NCBI RefSeq assembly: GCF_019132875.1
Contig: NZ_JAHSPF010000010.1
Span: 62,001-126,000 of the forward strand
From: Erwinia phyllosphaerae
GTDB taxonomy: Bacteria; Pseudomonadota; Gammaproteobacteria; Enterobacterales; Enterobacteriaceae
DNA length: 64,000 nt
Direction of reading: 5' to 3'
Position numbers and translations under genes: made by a program. Positions 9,664 to 19,161 of the stretch are shown piece by piece. The stretch's first letter is position 1. Each line of letters begins with the position of its first letter. The notes beneath the pieces are model-generated. The model searched no databases, was not told where the DNA came from, and was given only the letters and a program-made list of their open reading frames with translations.

Positions 9664-10150
9664 AACGCAGTACCATTTTTAATAACAGCTGCTCGTTGAC
9701 GCGCTTCAGGCTAAACAAAGGAAAATCGATAGCGGCCTGCTGCTCGCTCAGATAGCGAAACAAAGCCTGCGCCTGCTCCCAGCTAAGCGCCAGAGTCAGT
9801 TCGCCGCCCTGCGCATTCGGCTGCCAGCTTTGCAGATTGCCGCCTGCCGCTTTTGTCAGCGACAGCAGTGAAAAAGGCTGCTGCGCTGTGGGCCGTAGCG
9901 CCTGTTGTAGCCTGGCTATTTCCGCTTCGGTTTGGGTTAAGGAAGCGCTTTTTATAAAATGTTCTGTCAGTAGCCGATAGCGCTTTGCCTCCTGCCGCTG
10001 CTGCCCGCTAAGCTGCACGATTTTTTGCTGAAGCGGCCGCTGCCAGCCTTGCCAGAAGGTCAACGCCGCCAGACCGACAGCCGCAGCAATAAGCAGCGTC
10101 CGTAGCCAGAAAGCCAGCGAGCACCAGCGGTACAGCCATCTGCTAATCAT
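9653..10150 (-). CDS. hofO: PilO-like protein HofO
   Basis: Inner-membrane pilus-assembly protein of the PilO type: short cytoplasmic tail, one membrane segment (about residues 13-33, WCSLAFWLRTLLIAAAVGLA) and a periplasmic coiled coil (QQKIVQLSGQQRQEAKRYR). From ATG 10150 it is 165 residues; the open frame begins 11 codons earlier but ATG 10150 overlaps the hofN stop by 8 bases, typical of coupled translation. Sequence conservation in this family is low, so the assignment rests on gene order, size and topology. Confidence 0.8.
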   Translation of the reverse strand: MISRWLYRWCSLAFWLRTLLIAAAVGLAALTFWQGWQRPLQQKIVQLSGQQRQEAKRYRLLTEHFIKSASLTQTEAEIARLQQALRPTAQQPFSLLSLTKAAGGNLQSWQPNAQGGELTLALSWEQAQALFRYLSEQQAAIDFPLFSLKRVNEQLLLKMVLRYDG

Positions 10151-10688
10151 CACCACCGCCTTTTTGTTCCAGCGCCAGCACAAGACTGAACCGAATCGCG
10201 TCCTGCCCGTCGCGGCCGATCCTGCCGTTTTTTACCTGCGCAAACAGCGCCAGCGAGTGCAAACGCTGGCGAAAGCGCTCTATCTCCGACATTTGCAGAC
10301 AGAAACCCGTCACGTTCAACGTTTCTGCGGTTTTGGTTATTTCGCTCAGCCAGAGCGTGGCGGGCAGCAGGCCGGGCAGCTTTAGCATAAATTCATACCA
10401 CGCATTAAACCGCTGCTGCCGGGCGACGCTGGCAGCCAGCGCGGCGCTAAGCTGCTCTTTTTGCTGGGCAAGGCGGGTTAAACGAGCTTTGAGCTTTTCA
10501 AACTGCCCGTTGACTCCCTTTAGCTGCTGGACCTTGTGCTGCTGCTGTTCAGCGAACCACTGCGCGTCCGCCAGCGGTACGGCTGCGGAACTCAAAACAG
10601 CCAGCAGCGCGACTGCCAGCAGGCCATCGCGCCGAAGCCGTAACAGCAGCAGCCGACGCCGCCAGGGAAGCAGATTGACCCAGACCAT
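10143..10688 (-). CDS. hofN: PilN-like protein HofN
   Basis: PilN-type partner of HofO and HofM. It begins MVWVNLLPWRRR, the short amphipathic NLLPWR motif by which PilN binds PilM, followed by a membrane segment (LLAVALLAVLSSAAVPLA, about 23-40) and a coiled coil (QQQHKVQQLKGVNGQFEKLKARL). 181 residues. The ATG overlaps the hofM stop by one base (TGATG). The conserved N-terminal motif makes the assignment firm. Confidence 0.88.
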   Translation of the reverse strand: MVWVNLLPWRRRLLLLRLRRDGLLAVALLAVLSSAAVPLADAQWFAEQQQHKVQQLKGVNGQFEKLKARLTRLAQQKEQLSAALAASVARQQRFNAWYEFMLKLPGLLPATLWLSEITKTAETLNVTGFCLQMSEIERFRQRLHSLALFAQVKNGRIGRDGQDAIRFSLVLALEQKGGGDD

Positions 10689-11509
10689 CAGGCGTCTCCC
10701 GGCCGTAAGGCAAGCCCGGCTGCCAGCGCAAAAGTGCCGGTAAACAGCGGTAGCGGCGGCTGTTTAAATGCAAAAGCCTCCAGCGGATTGAGCCATGTCG
10801 CCTCAGCGGGAAGCGCCTCCGCCAGCGCCGAGCTGTAATAAAACGTCGGCACATCGGCAAGGTGCCTTTCTCGCAGCCTGGCCAGATCGCTTGCCTCATG
10901 GGCCGGGCACCATCCCCATTCCGGCTGCTGGCGTGCGCAATACCATAGCCAGTGATCCTGCAACCGATGCACCAGCGCCGCCTGAGGAGCGAGCTGCAAA
11001 TGCTGCGCCAGCGCAAACAGCGCCGCCGGTGCCAGCTCCAGCACCTGCGGCCTGAGCCCTGCCGTACCCAGACAGGTCAGCCAGGCCTGAACGGCCTCAA
11101 GGCGCGCGGCGGTAAGCCATAACCGACTGCCGTTTGCTTCCGCCCGATAGTCAAGCGCAAGTTTGTCCGGCTCGATGGGAAAAAATCGCTTCGCCGCCGC
11201 TGCGATATAGCTGCTACGCTCTGGCTCATGCAGTGGTGTTTGCGGTAGCTCAAGCGGATGCTGCAGTACCAGCTGCACGGGAAAAGTCACGCGCAGCGAG
11301 ATTTGCCGGGGCAGCTGCCTGCGCCACTGCCGCAATAAGGGGATAAGCGGTTCGGGTCGTTGCACCAGCCCGTTGCTTAACGTATCGTGCGGCAACGCAT
11401 GCTGCCACCAGTGCCGTAGCTGCCAGCCGTTTCGACGGCGCTGGATCGCCAGAGCGCAAAGCTGTCCGTTCTGAATATCCAGGCCGACTTGCCATGTCTG
11501 AAATGCCAT
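10688..11509 (-). CDS. hofM: PilM-like actin-fold protein HofM
   Basis: Cytoplasmic actin-like protein equivalent to PilM that docks on the HofN tail. 273 residues, starting MAFQTWQVGLDIQNGQLCALAI, where VGLDIQNG resembles the phosphate-1 segment of the fold. It is the first gene of hofMNOPQ, divergent from mrcA with a 116-base gap, the classical hofM/mrcA arrangement. Sequence similarity in the middle is weak, and identity rests on position and the N terminus. Confidence 0.85.
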   Translation of the reverse strand: MAFQTWQVGLDIQNGQLCALAIQRRRNGWQLRHWWQHALPHDTLSNGLVQRPEPLIPLLRQWRRQLPRQISLRVTFPVQLVLQHPLELPQTPLHEPERSSYIAAAAKRFFPIEPDKLALDYRAEANGSRLWLTAARLEAVQAWLTCLGTAGLRPQVLELAPAALFALAQHLQLAPQAALVHRLQDHWLWYCARQQPEWGWCPAHEASDLARLRERHLADVPTFYYSSALAEALPAEATWLNPLEAFAFKQPPLPLFTGTFALAAGLALRPGDA

Positions 11510-11625
11510 TTCGCGCGGTCTCCCTGTCCGGTGAAAAAATGATGTATCCAGGCTTCTGGCTTGCCTTTATACTACCGCGCGATTGTTTATAAACTGTCCA
11601 GGCGACTTAAGATGGAAGATATCAG

Positions 11626-14175
11626 GTGAAGTTCGTAAAGTATTTTTTGATCCTTGCAGTGTGTTGCATTTTGTTGGGAGCTGGCTCGATTTATGGTCTG
11701 TACCAGTACATACAGCCACAGCTGCCCGACGTTGCCACGCTGAAAGATGTCCGGCTGCAAACGCCGATGCAGGTTTACAGCGCCGATGGCGAGCTGATTG
11801 CACAATATGGCGAAAAGCGTCGTATCCCGCTAAAGCTTGACCAGATCCCGCCCGAAATGGTGAAGGCCTTTATCGCTACCGAAGACAGCCGCTTCTACGA
11901 GCATCACGGTATCGACCCTATCGGTATTTTCCGTGCGGCGAGCGTCGCGCTGGTATCTGGCCACGCTTCACAAGGTGCCAGCACCATTACCCAGCAGCTG
12001 GCGCGTAACTTCTTCCTCAGCCCTGAACGCACGCTGATGCGTAAAATCAAGGAAGCGTTTCTTGCCATCCGCATCGAACAGATGATGAGCAAAGACGAGA
12101 TCCTTGAACTCTACCTGAACAAAATCTATCTGGGTTATCGCGCTTATGGCGTGGGTGCCGCTGCACAGGTCTATTTTGGTAAAAATGTCGACCAGCTGTC
12201 GTTAGGGGAAATGGCGATGATTGCCGGTCTGCCGAAGGCACCGTCAACCTTTAACCCGCTCTATTCCCATACTCGTGCACTGGCGCGTCGTAACGTCGTG
12301 CTTAACCGCATGCTGGATCAGAACTACATCACGCAGTCGCAGTATGACGAAGCGCGTAACTCGCCGCTGGAAGCGCACTATCACGCACCGGAAATCGCTT
12401 TCTCCGCACCTTATCTGACCGAGATGGTGCGCCAGGAGATGGTGAAACGCTATGGCGATAACGCCTATAACGACGGCTTTAAGGTCACCACCACCATCAC
12501 GCGTAAACTGCAGCTGGGCGCACAGAAAGCGCTACAGGACAATGTGCTGGACTACGATATGCGTCACGGCTATCGCGGCCCGGCTAACGTGCTGTGGAAG
12601 GTAGGCCAGGCACCGTGGGGACGTACGGAAATCCTGAAGACGCTGAAGTCGTTGCCGGTTTACGGTCCGCTGTATCCGGCGGTGGTTACCGAAGCAAACC
12701 GCGAGGAAGCAGAGGTAATGATGCGCGACGGCACCAGCGCTACGCTGAATCTGGCCGGTATGCGCTGGGCGCGTCCTTATAAATCGGATACGACACAGGG
12801 CCGCACGCCTGGCAGCGTCACCGACGTGGTGCAGCCGGGCCAGCAGATTTGGGTGCGTCAGGTAGAGAGCGCATGGTGGCTGGCCCAGGTGCCGGACGTA
12901 AACTCCTCGCTGGTTTCCCTGGATCCGCACAACGGTGCCGTTCGCGCCCTGGTCGGCGGTTTCGACTTTAACCTCAGCAAATTTAACCGTGCAACCCAGG
13001 CGCTGCGCCAGGTCGGTTCGAATATCAAACCGTTCCTCTATACCGCGGCAATGGATCGTGGGCTGACGCTGGCTTCGATTCTGAACGACGTACCCATCTC
13101 TCGCTGGGATGCCGGGGCCGGTGCCGACTGGCGGCCAAAAAACTCACCGCCAACCTATGACGGCCCGATTCGTTTACGTCAGGGGCTTGGGCAGTCGAAA
13201 AACGTGGTAATGGTGCGCGCGATGCGTGCGATGGGCGTCGACTACGCCGCAGAGTATCTGCAGCGCTTTGGCTTCCCGGCGCAGAATATCGTGCATACCG
13301 AATCACTGGCGCTCGGTTCCGCTTCCTTCACGCCGCTGCAAATGGTGCGTGGCTACTCAGTGATGGCAAACGGCGGCTTCCTGGTCGATCCTTTCTTTAT
13401 CAGCAAAATAGAGGATGAACAGGGCCATACGCTGTTTGAAGAGAAGCCGAAGGTAGCCTGTCCGGAGTGTAATTTGCCGGTGATTTACGGCAACACGCAG
13501 AAGGCCGTGGCGCTGAGTGAAGACAGCATTGAAAACCCGACCATTTCACAACAGGGTTCGAATGTAGCCGTGCCGCAGCCGCAGCTGGAACAGGTGCCGC
13601 CACAGCCGCAAACTGGCGAACAGCAGTATGCGCCGCACGTGATTAACACACCGCTGTCGTTCCTGATTAAAAGCGCGTTGAACTCCAATATCTTTGGCGA
13701 GCCAGGCTGGATGGGAACCGGCTGGCGTGCAGGTCGCGATCTGAAGCGTAACGATATTGGTGGTAAAACGGGGACAACCAACAGTTCAAAAGACGCCTGG
13801 TTCTCCGGCTATGGGCCTGGCGTAGTGACCTCTGTCTGGATTGGCTTTGACGACCATCGCCGCGATCTGGGCCGCACCACCGCTTCCGGTGCGATCAAAG
13901 ATCAGATCTCCGGCTATGAGGGCGGTGCGAAGAGCGCGCAGCCAGCCTGGGATGCCTACATGAAGGTGGCGCTGGACGGCGTACCGGTACAGCCGCTGAC
14001 GCCGCCTGATGGCGTGGTGACCGTCACCATTGACCGCCGCACCGGCAAGCTGGCCAACGGCGGCGGCAATACGCGTCAGGAGTACTTTATCAACGGCACC
14101 CAGCCAACGGAGTATTCCGTTCATGACGTCGGCACTACGCTGATGGATAACGGCGAGAGCCACGAGCTGTTCTGA
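11626..14175 (+). CDS. mrcA: Penicillin-binding protein 1A (PBP1a)
   Basis: Bifunctional peptidoglycan glycosyltransferase/transpeptidase of the inner membrane. 849 residues against 850 in E. coli. N-terminal membrane anchor about 7-28. Glycosyltransferase catalytic Glu in EDSRFYEHHG (E86) with STITQQLARN. Transpeptidase Ser in SNIKPF (S465), QSKN, and KTGTT (K714). The start is GTG at 11626, giving VKFVKYFLILAVCC, the same N terminus and start type as in E. coli, with GGAAG upstream. The PXPQ-rich stretch near 640-665 is the variable insert. A terminator follows. Confidence 0.98.
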   Translation: MKFVKYFLILAVCCILLGAGSIYGLYQYIQPQLPDVATLKDVRLQTPMQVYSADGELIAQYGEKRRIPLKLDQIPPEMVKAFIATEDSRFYEHHGIDPIGIFRAASVALVSGHASQGASTITQQLARNFFLSPERTLMRKIKEAFLAIRIEQMMSKDEILELYLNKIYLGYRAYGVGAAAQVYFGKNVDQLSLGEMAMIAGLPKAPSTFNPLYSHTRALARRNVVLNRMLDQNYITQSQYDEARNSPLEAHYHAPEIAFSAPYLTEMVRQEMVKRYGDNAYNDGFKVTTTITRKLQLGAQKALQDNVLDYDMRHGYRGPANVLWKVGQAPWGRTEILKTLKSLPVYGPLYPAVVTEANREEAEVMMRDGTSATLNLAGMRWARPYKSDTTQGRTPGSVTDVVQPGQQIWVRQVESAWWLAQVPDVNSSLVSLDPHNGAVRALVGGFDFNLSKFNRATQALRQVGSNIKPFLYTAAMDRGLTLASILNDVPISRWDAGAGADWRPKNSPPTYDGPIRLRQGLGQSKNVVMVRAMRAMGVDYAAEYLQRFGFPAQNIVHTESLALGSASFTPLQMVRGYSVMANGGFLVDPFFISKIEDEQGHTLFEEKPKVACPECNLPVIYGNTQKAVALSEDSIENPTISQQGSNVAVPQPQLEQVPPQPQTGEQQYAPHVINTPLSFLIKSALNSNIFGEPGWMGTGWRAGRDLKRNDIGGKTGTTNSSKDAWFSGYGPGVVTSVWIGFDDHRRDLGRTTASGAIKDQISGYEGGAKSAQPAWDAYMKVALDGVPVQPLTPPDGVVTVTIDRRTGKLANGGGNTRQEYFINGTQPTEYSVHDVGTTLMDNGESHELF

Positions 14176-14216
14176 TCGGCGCCAGAGGCGCTTTCATTTC
14201 ACTCAGTAGCTATATT

Positions 14217-14243
14217 AAAGCCCGGTTTTTACCGGGCTTTTTC
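14217..14243 (+). terminator. Terminator after mrcA
   Basis: 10-bp perfect stem AAAGCCCGGT/ACCGGGCTTT (14217-14226, 14231-14240), loop TTTT, continuing TT. The A run on the other side would let it also work for minus-strand transcripts leaving nudE. Confidence 0.85.
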
Positions 14244-14291
14244 ATATTAAACGTGCGGCCCCACAGGAAAGTTCTGCGGACACGCGTCATA

Positions 14292-14876
14292 TCACTCTAC
14301 GGCAGAAGCCTGATAGCTCAGCCGGCCTTGTTTAACCAGCCATTCCCGCACCAGAAACAGCGCGCTGACGTTACGCGCTTCACGGAAGTCTGGTTCCTGC
14401 AGCAGCGCCATCAGATTATCCAGCGGCCAGCGGATTTGCGGCAGCGGCTCCGGTTCATCGCCTTCCAGACTCTCTTCATAAAGATCCTCCGCGACGACGA
14501 TATTCATTTTGCTGGAAAAATAGGACGGTGCCAGCGTCAGCTTGCCCAGCTGTTCTAACTGGCGAGCGCCAAAACCGGCCTCCTCCTTCAGCTCGCGGTT
14601 TGCCGCTTCGAACGGGGTTTCGCCAGGATCGATCAGGCCTTTAGGAAAACCCAGCTCATAACTTTCCAGTCCTACCGCATATTCCCGGATAAGAATAAGG
14701 TGATCATCAATAATCGGCACAATCATGACCGCTTCATGCTCGGTCGGCTTCATGCGCTCATAGACGCGCTGAGCGCCGTTGCTGAACAGCAGATCGACAG
14801 CCTGTACGGTGAACAGGCGCGAGCGCGCAACGGTTTCGACATTCAGAATTTTGGGTTTTTGCAGTTGTCCGGTCAT
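14292..14876 (-). CDS. nudE: ADP compounds hydrolase NudE (Nudix)
   Basis: Nudix hydrolase acting on Ap3A, ADP-ribose and NADH in E. coli. From ATG 14876 the product has 194 residues and begins MTGQLQKPKILNVETVARSR, aligning with the E. coli start. Seven upstream codons of the open frame are excluded because GGGG lies just before 14876. The Nudix box runs G80 to G102, with PGE, RE and EEAGFG in place. PSYFSSKMNIVVAEDLY and DEPEPLPQIRWPL are family-specific stretches. Convergent with mrcA. Confidence 0.95.
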   Translation of the reverse strand: MTGQLQKPKILNVETVARSRLFTVQAVDLLFSNGAQRVYERMKPTEHEAVMIVPIIDDHLILIREYAVGLESYELGFPKGLIDPGETPFEAANRELKEEAGFGARQLEQLGKLTLAPSYFSSKMNIVVAEDLYEESLEGDEPEPLPQIRWPLDNLMALLQEPDFREARNVSALFLVREWLVKQGRLSYQASAVE

Positions 14877-15281
14877 AGTGGCCCCAGGAAAAGCCAAAAA
14901 AATGAGCGTAATAGCTCGCCAGTCACGGTAAATTAACCGATAGTTTCCCCATTGTGCGGGAGTAAACGGGGGATGCCAATCATCGCATACATCATTTTAC
15001 ACCGTTATAACAAATCGACCGATAAGTAATTAAATTGTTTTAAAAAAGTCAATGCGTGATTTACAAAATAGGAATATACCGATACTTCTCGTACGGGCGG
15101 CTTGCTACCATCACGGCCGGGACTTATCTACAATTATTCTAATTTTATGATTTTGCGCGCTATTTTAATAAACATCGCAGATTGCCAGCGCTGCCTGAAG
15201 CCGTCACAATATCGATATAACTATGACTCAGGACGGTAATTGCCAGCGTAATGGTGGAAGCAGGATGGCGGAGAGGAAAGC
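14877..15281. other. Divergent nudE/igaA intergenic region
   Basis: 405 bases between the two divergent starts. The middle (about 14990-15180) is AT-rich. No open frame of interest, no convincing sigma-70 pair and no repeat were recognised; it presumably holds both promoters. The igaA ribosome site GAGGAAAGC lies at its right end. Confidence 0.6.
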
Positions 15282-17420
15282 ATGAGCACAATAGTCATTA
15301 TATTGGCTGTAATGCTGACCTGTTCAGTGGGGGCGGGTTGTTTTTTTTGGTACGCTATGCGGCATCGTCCGCCGTTGGCGAAACCACTGCCATTCATTAA
15401 TCCTCCCTTTCGTAAACTGAGCGACGAAGAGCGTAAAGCCGTTGAGCGCTATATCGGCTCACTCGAAAAAAGCCGCAGCGCCACGCTTCCCGGCGGCACC
15501 AGCAGCAAAGCTGACCATCTGGTGTTAACTTCGCAAAGCAGTAACGTCTATCCGGTTACGCGTTCTATCACGCGCTACGGCCTCTCTACCGACGAACCCC
15601 ATAAATGGCGCTATTACCTGGATGCGGTCGAAGTCCATCTGCCGCCGCTGTGGGAACAGCATATCGCCGAAGAAAACTACGTCGAGCTGATCAAGACGCA
15701 AACCATTCCGCTGGTGATTTCCCTGAACGGTTATTCGCTGGCGAACTACGTTTATGAGCCACCCGCGCTCGGCCCGGTTACGCGTCCGGCCGGCCAAAAT
15801 GCCTCCATCAGAAAAGAAGAAAGCGAAAACATTGACCTGCTCAGCGTGCGTAAAGAGACGCCCGAGGAGTATGCGCTCAGCCGTCCCGACGGCACAAGGG
15901 AAGCGACGGCCATCTGCTTAGCCTTGCTGCTGCTGTTTATCAGTCTTATCGGGCCAGTGGTGATTATGCCGTGGCTGGTGCTGACCGCGCTGGTTACTAT
16001 AGTGGTAAGCTGCTGGTCGCTCTGGCGTCGTCCGGGCGAAAAAGATTTGCGTGAGATTCACTGCCTGCGCGGCGCGCCCAAGCGCTGGGGGCTGTTTGGC
16101 GAATCTAACCAGGGTCAGGCCAGCAATATTTCACTGGGTATTATCGACCTGGTTTATCCTCCGCACTGGCAGCCTTATGTCGCTCACGACCTGGGCCAGC
16201 CGACGGAAGTGGATATCTATCTGAATCGTCAGGTTGTGCGTCAGGGCCGTTTTCTGTCGTTACAGGATGAAGTGCGTAACTTTCCTATCCAACGCTGGCG
16301 TAAAAACCTGGTGCTGGCGGCGGGGTCACTGCTGGTGCTGATGCTGCTGGTCACGCTGGTACCTTTAAGCATGCCGCTAAAGCTGAGCATGGCCTGGCTG
16401 AAAGGCACGGAAAGCGTGCAGGTGCACGACGTGCAGGATCTGGAAAAAGTCGCTTTGCGCGTGGGCGACAGCCTGAAAGTCAACGGCTATGGCATGTGTT
16501 CCGTGCCGGCAACCTATCAGGGTAACCGCACCTACGCGTTTATGCCTTTTGACTGTTCGGCGGTTTACTGGAATAACGCCGCTCCCCTGCCCCAGCCGCA
16601 GTCGGACATTATTGATAAAGCCACGGCGCTGCTCAGCACCACCAGTTTGCAGCTGCATCCGCAAAACAACAGCGATCCAAAACTTAATCCGCAGCTTGCC
16701 ACCGCTATTCAAAAATCGGGCATGATCCTGCTGGATGACTTTGCCGATATCGTATTGAAAACGCAGGATCTGTGTAGCCAGGAGCAGGATTGCGTGCGGC
16801 TAAAGAACGCGCTGGTTAATCTGGGCAACGCGAAAGACTGGGAAACGCTGGTACGCCGTGCCGATTCCGGTGCGCTGACCGATACCAACGTCCTGCTGCG
16901 TCCGGTGAGCGCAGAGGCGCTGGAAAATCTGGTCAACACCGCCACCTCGTCTTTTTTCTATCGGGAAACGCGACGCGCGGCGGAAGCGCTTAACAGTCCT
17001 CCGCCCGGCGGCTTTTTGATTATTAGCGATGAAGGCCGCCAGCTGGTCAGCCAGCAGGCACCGAGCGTTTCCCTGTTTGACTTCAACGCGCCCGACCAGT
17101 GGCCAGAGCTACAGCGGCTGGCAGGTATGCTGCTGCATACGCCATTCTCCGCCACGGGTATCGTCACCAGTATTACCACCGACGCCAACGGCACGCGCCA
17201 TATTGCGCTGCACAGCGAGCCGGATGCCGTGAAGCTGGGCCGCTATCTTGGCACCAGCCTGCTGCTGCTGTTGGTCGCCCTGAGTTTTGTCATCAACTCT
17301 CTGCTGGCCTTAAAGCGTATCCACCTTAACCGCGTACGCACCACCGCGATTCAGGACTACTATGACAAATGCTTTAACCCTGCGTTAAGCACGCCCCAGA
17401 GCATCCGCCCGCTGTTCTGA
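15282..17420 (+). CDS. igaA: Intracellular growth attenuator protein IgaA
   Basis: Polytopic inner-membrane protein that holds the Rcs phosphorelay in check by binding RcsD, with the periplasmic domain sensing RcsF. 712 residues, like E. coli YrfF (711). Membrane segments are visible at about 3-24, 208-246 (two), 336-360 and 655-682, with the large periplasmic domain between about 361 and 654 containing paired cysteines (GYGMCSVPA, FDCSAV, DLCSQEQDC). ATG 15282 has a strong GAGGAAAGC ribosome site. In K-12 yrfG follows; here hslR follows directly. Confidence 0.95.
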   Translation: MSTIVIILAVMLTCSVGAGCFFWYAMRHRPPLAKPLPFINPPFRKLSDEERKAVERYIGSLEKSRSATLPGGTSSKADHLVLTSQSSNVYPVTRSITRYGLSTDEPHKWRYYLDAVEVHLPPLWEQHIAEENYVELIKTQTIPLVISLNGYSLANYVYEPPALGPVTRPAGQNASIRKEESENIDLLSVRKETPEEYALSRPDGTREATAICLALLLLFISLIGPVVIMPWLVLTALVTIVVSCWSLWRRPGEKDLREIHCLRGAPKRWGLFGESNQGQASNISLGIIDLVYPPHWQPYVAHDLGQPTEVDIYLNRQVVRQGRFLSLQDEVRNFPIQRWRKNLVLAAGSLLVLMLLVTLVPLSMPLKLSMAWLKGTESVQVHDVQDLEKVALRVGDSLKVNGYGMCSVPATYQGNRTYAFMPFDCSAVYWNNAAPLPQPQSDIIDKATALLSTTSLQLHPQNNSDPKLNPQLATAIQKSGMILLDDFADIVLKTQDLCSQEQDCVRLKNALVNLGNAKDWETLVRRADSGALTDTNVLLRPVSAEALENLVNTATSSFFYRETRRAAEALNSPPPGGFLIISDEGRQLVSQQAPSVSLFDFNAPDQWPELQRLAGMLLHTPFSATGIVTSITTDANGTRHIALHSEPDAVKLGRYLGTSLLLLLVALSFVINSLLALKRIHLNRVRTTAIQDYYDKCFNPALSTPQSIRPLF

Positions 17421-17433
17421 GCCGGGCGGTTTT
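17405..17433 (+). terminator. Terminator overlapping the igaA stop
   Basis: 7-bp stem CCGCCCG/CGGGCGG (17405-17411, 17423-17429) with the TGA stop in its loop, then TTTT. It separates igaA from hslR. Confidence 0.6.
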
Positions 17434-17560
17434 ATGCTATTTTTAAGGTTATCGTCCCCTCTGCGCTATCCCATAGACTTCTCTCCGGCCCGAGCCGGAG
17501 AAGCACCTTGATTTCTGACAGGCAACCCATACATAGGGATATTCCCAAACAGGAGCAGCG

Positions 17561-17962
17561 ATGAAAGAGAAACCCGCAGAAGCGGTTCGGCTCGATAAAT
17601 GGCTGTGGGCCGCTCGCTTCTATAAAACCCGCGCGGTCGCACGTGAGATGATTGAAGGCGGTAAAGTTCACTACAATGGCCAGCGCAGTAAGCCGAGCAA
17701 GATTGTCGAAGTGAACGCCGAACTGACGCTTCGTCAGGGCAACGATCAGCGTACGATCACGGTGCTGGCGACGGGCGACCAGCGCCGTCCGGCAAGTGAA
17801 GCTCAGCAGATGTATGCCGAAACGGCAGAAAGCATTGAAAAACGGGAAAAGATAGCGCTGGCGCGAAAAATGAACGCGCTGACTATGCCGCATCCTGACC
17901 GTCGTCCCGACAAAAAGGAGCGCCGGGACTTAATGAAATTTAAAAATTCTGGCGACGAGTAG
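17561..17962 (+). CDS. hslR: Heat shock protein 15 (Hsp15), ribosome-associated
   Basis: RNA-binding protein that recognises stalled 50S subunits carrying peptidyl-tRNA after heat shock. 133 residues, exactly the usual size. The S4 RNA-binding domain is at about 9-70 ([32 protein letters not shown]), followed by a basic C-terminal helix ([17 protein letters not shown]). AGGAGCAG lies 9 bases before ATG. 22 bases upstream of hslO, same operon. A hairpin at 17482-17501 lies in the leader. Confidence 0.96.
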   Translation: MKEKPAEAVRLDKWLWAARFYKTRAVAREMIEGGKVHYNGQRSKPSKIVEVNAELTLRQGNDQRTITVLATGDQRRPASEAQQMYAETAESIEKREKIALARKMNALTMPHPDRRPDKKERRDLMKFKNSGDE

Positions 17963-17984
17963 CTCGCCACAACGAGAGAGAATT

Positions 17985-18863
17985 ATGGCTCATCAAGACC
18001 AAATGCACCGTTATCTGTTCGAAAACTACGCCGTGCGTGGCGAACTGGTGACGGTATCCGACACCTGGCAGCAAATTATTAATGGCCATGACTATCCGCT
18101 GCCGGTGCAGAAAGTGCTGGGCGAGCTGCTGGTTGCGACCAGCCTGTTAACCGCCACGCTGAAGTTTGATGGTGATATCACCGTTCAGTTACAGGGCGAC
18201 GGGCCGCTGAATCTGGCCGTGATTAACGGCAACAACCGTCAGGAAATGCGCGGCGTGGCGCGCGTTAACAGCGAAATCGCGCCAGAGAGCAGCCTGAAAG
18301 AGATGGTCGGCAACGGCTATCTGGTGATCACCATTACGCCAGCACAGGGCGAGCGCTATCAGGGCGTGGTCGGTCTGGAAGGTGAAACGCTGGCCGAATG
18401 CCTGGAAGATTACTTTATGCGTTCCGAGCAGCTGCCGACGCGCCTGTTTATTCGCACCGGCGAAGCAGAAGGACAGCAGGGCGCTGGCGGTATTTTGTTA
18501 CAGGTACTGCCCGCTCAGGATGCCCAGCAGGAAGACTTTAACCATCTGGCCACGCTGACCGAAACGATTAAAACGGAAGAGCTGCTTGGCCTGCCGGCTA
18601 ACGAGGTGCTGTGGCGTCTCTATCATCAGGAAGAAGTTACGCTTTACGATCCGCAGGACGTGATCTTCCGCTGCACCTGTTCTCACGAACGCTGCGGCGA
18701 AGTGCTGCGCAGCCTGCCGGAAGCGGAAGTGGACGAGATCCTGGCCGAAGACGGTAAGATTGATATGCACTGCGATTACTGCGGCAGCCACTATATTTAC
18801 GATGCCGTAGATATTGCCGCAATCCGTAACGACTCTGCCGCTGGCGACGAGCGCGTGCATTAA
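17985..18863 (+). CDS. hslO: 33 kDa redox-regulated chaperonin Hsp33
   Basis: Holdase chaperone switched on by oxidation. 292 residues as in E. coli. The C-terminal zinc redox switch has CTC (C230, C232) and CDYC (C263, C266), all four cysteines present. The N-terminal substrate-binding part contains [11 protein letters not shown] and [14 protein letters not shown]. Second gene of hslRO, followed by a strong terminator. Confidence 0.98.
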   Translation: MAHQDQMHRYLFENYAVRGELVTVSDTWQQIINGHDYPLPVQKVLGELLVATSLLTATLKFDGDITVQLQGDGPLNLAVINGNNRQEMRGVARVNSEIAPESSLKEMVGNGYLVITITPAQGERYQGVVGLEGETLAECLEDYFMRSEQLPTRLFIRTGEAEGQQGAGGILLQVLPAQDAQQEDFNHLATLTETIKTEELLGLPANEVLWRLYHQEEVTLYDPQDVIFRCTCSHERCGEVLRSLPEAEVDEILAEDGKIDMHCDYCGSHYIYDAVDIAAIRNDSAAGDERVH

Positions 18864-18866
18864 TTT

Positions 18867-18902
18867 AAATACGCTGTCGGCGTAAATGCCGACAGCGTAT
18901 TT
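18867..18902 (+). terminator. Strong terminator after hslO
   Basis: 15-bp perfect inverted repeat AAATACGCTGTCGGC/GCCGACAGCGTATTT around a 6-base loop, starting 3 bases after the stop. The T tract is short (TTT). Confidence 0.75.
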
Positions 18903-19161
18903 CTCCCCTGTTTTTTAATATGCCCTTTCTCCGTAGTTATCTTTTTAAACCCGTATTGGAACGAATACGCTGAGGCGTTATTAATCGTTTCACGCGCTGC
19001 CTCTCATTTCTGTTGCCTGCCCCTTCACCTCAGGTTTCACGCGTGTAAACTGCGCGCGATCGTTATTTACACTTTATTAAGGATTTGCTAACCATCAGGG
19101 TTAATGAAACGTTATTCTCTGTTCATCTGCAGCAAAACCGAAAAGACAAAGGAGCAGTAAC

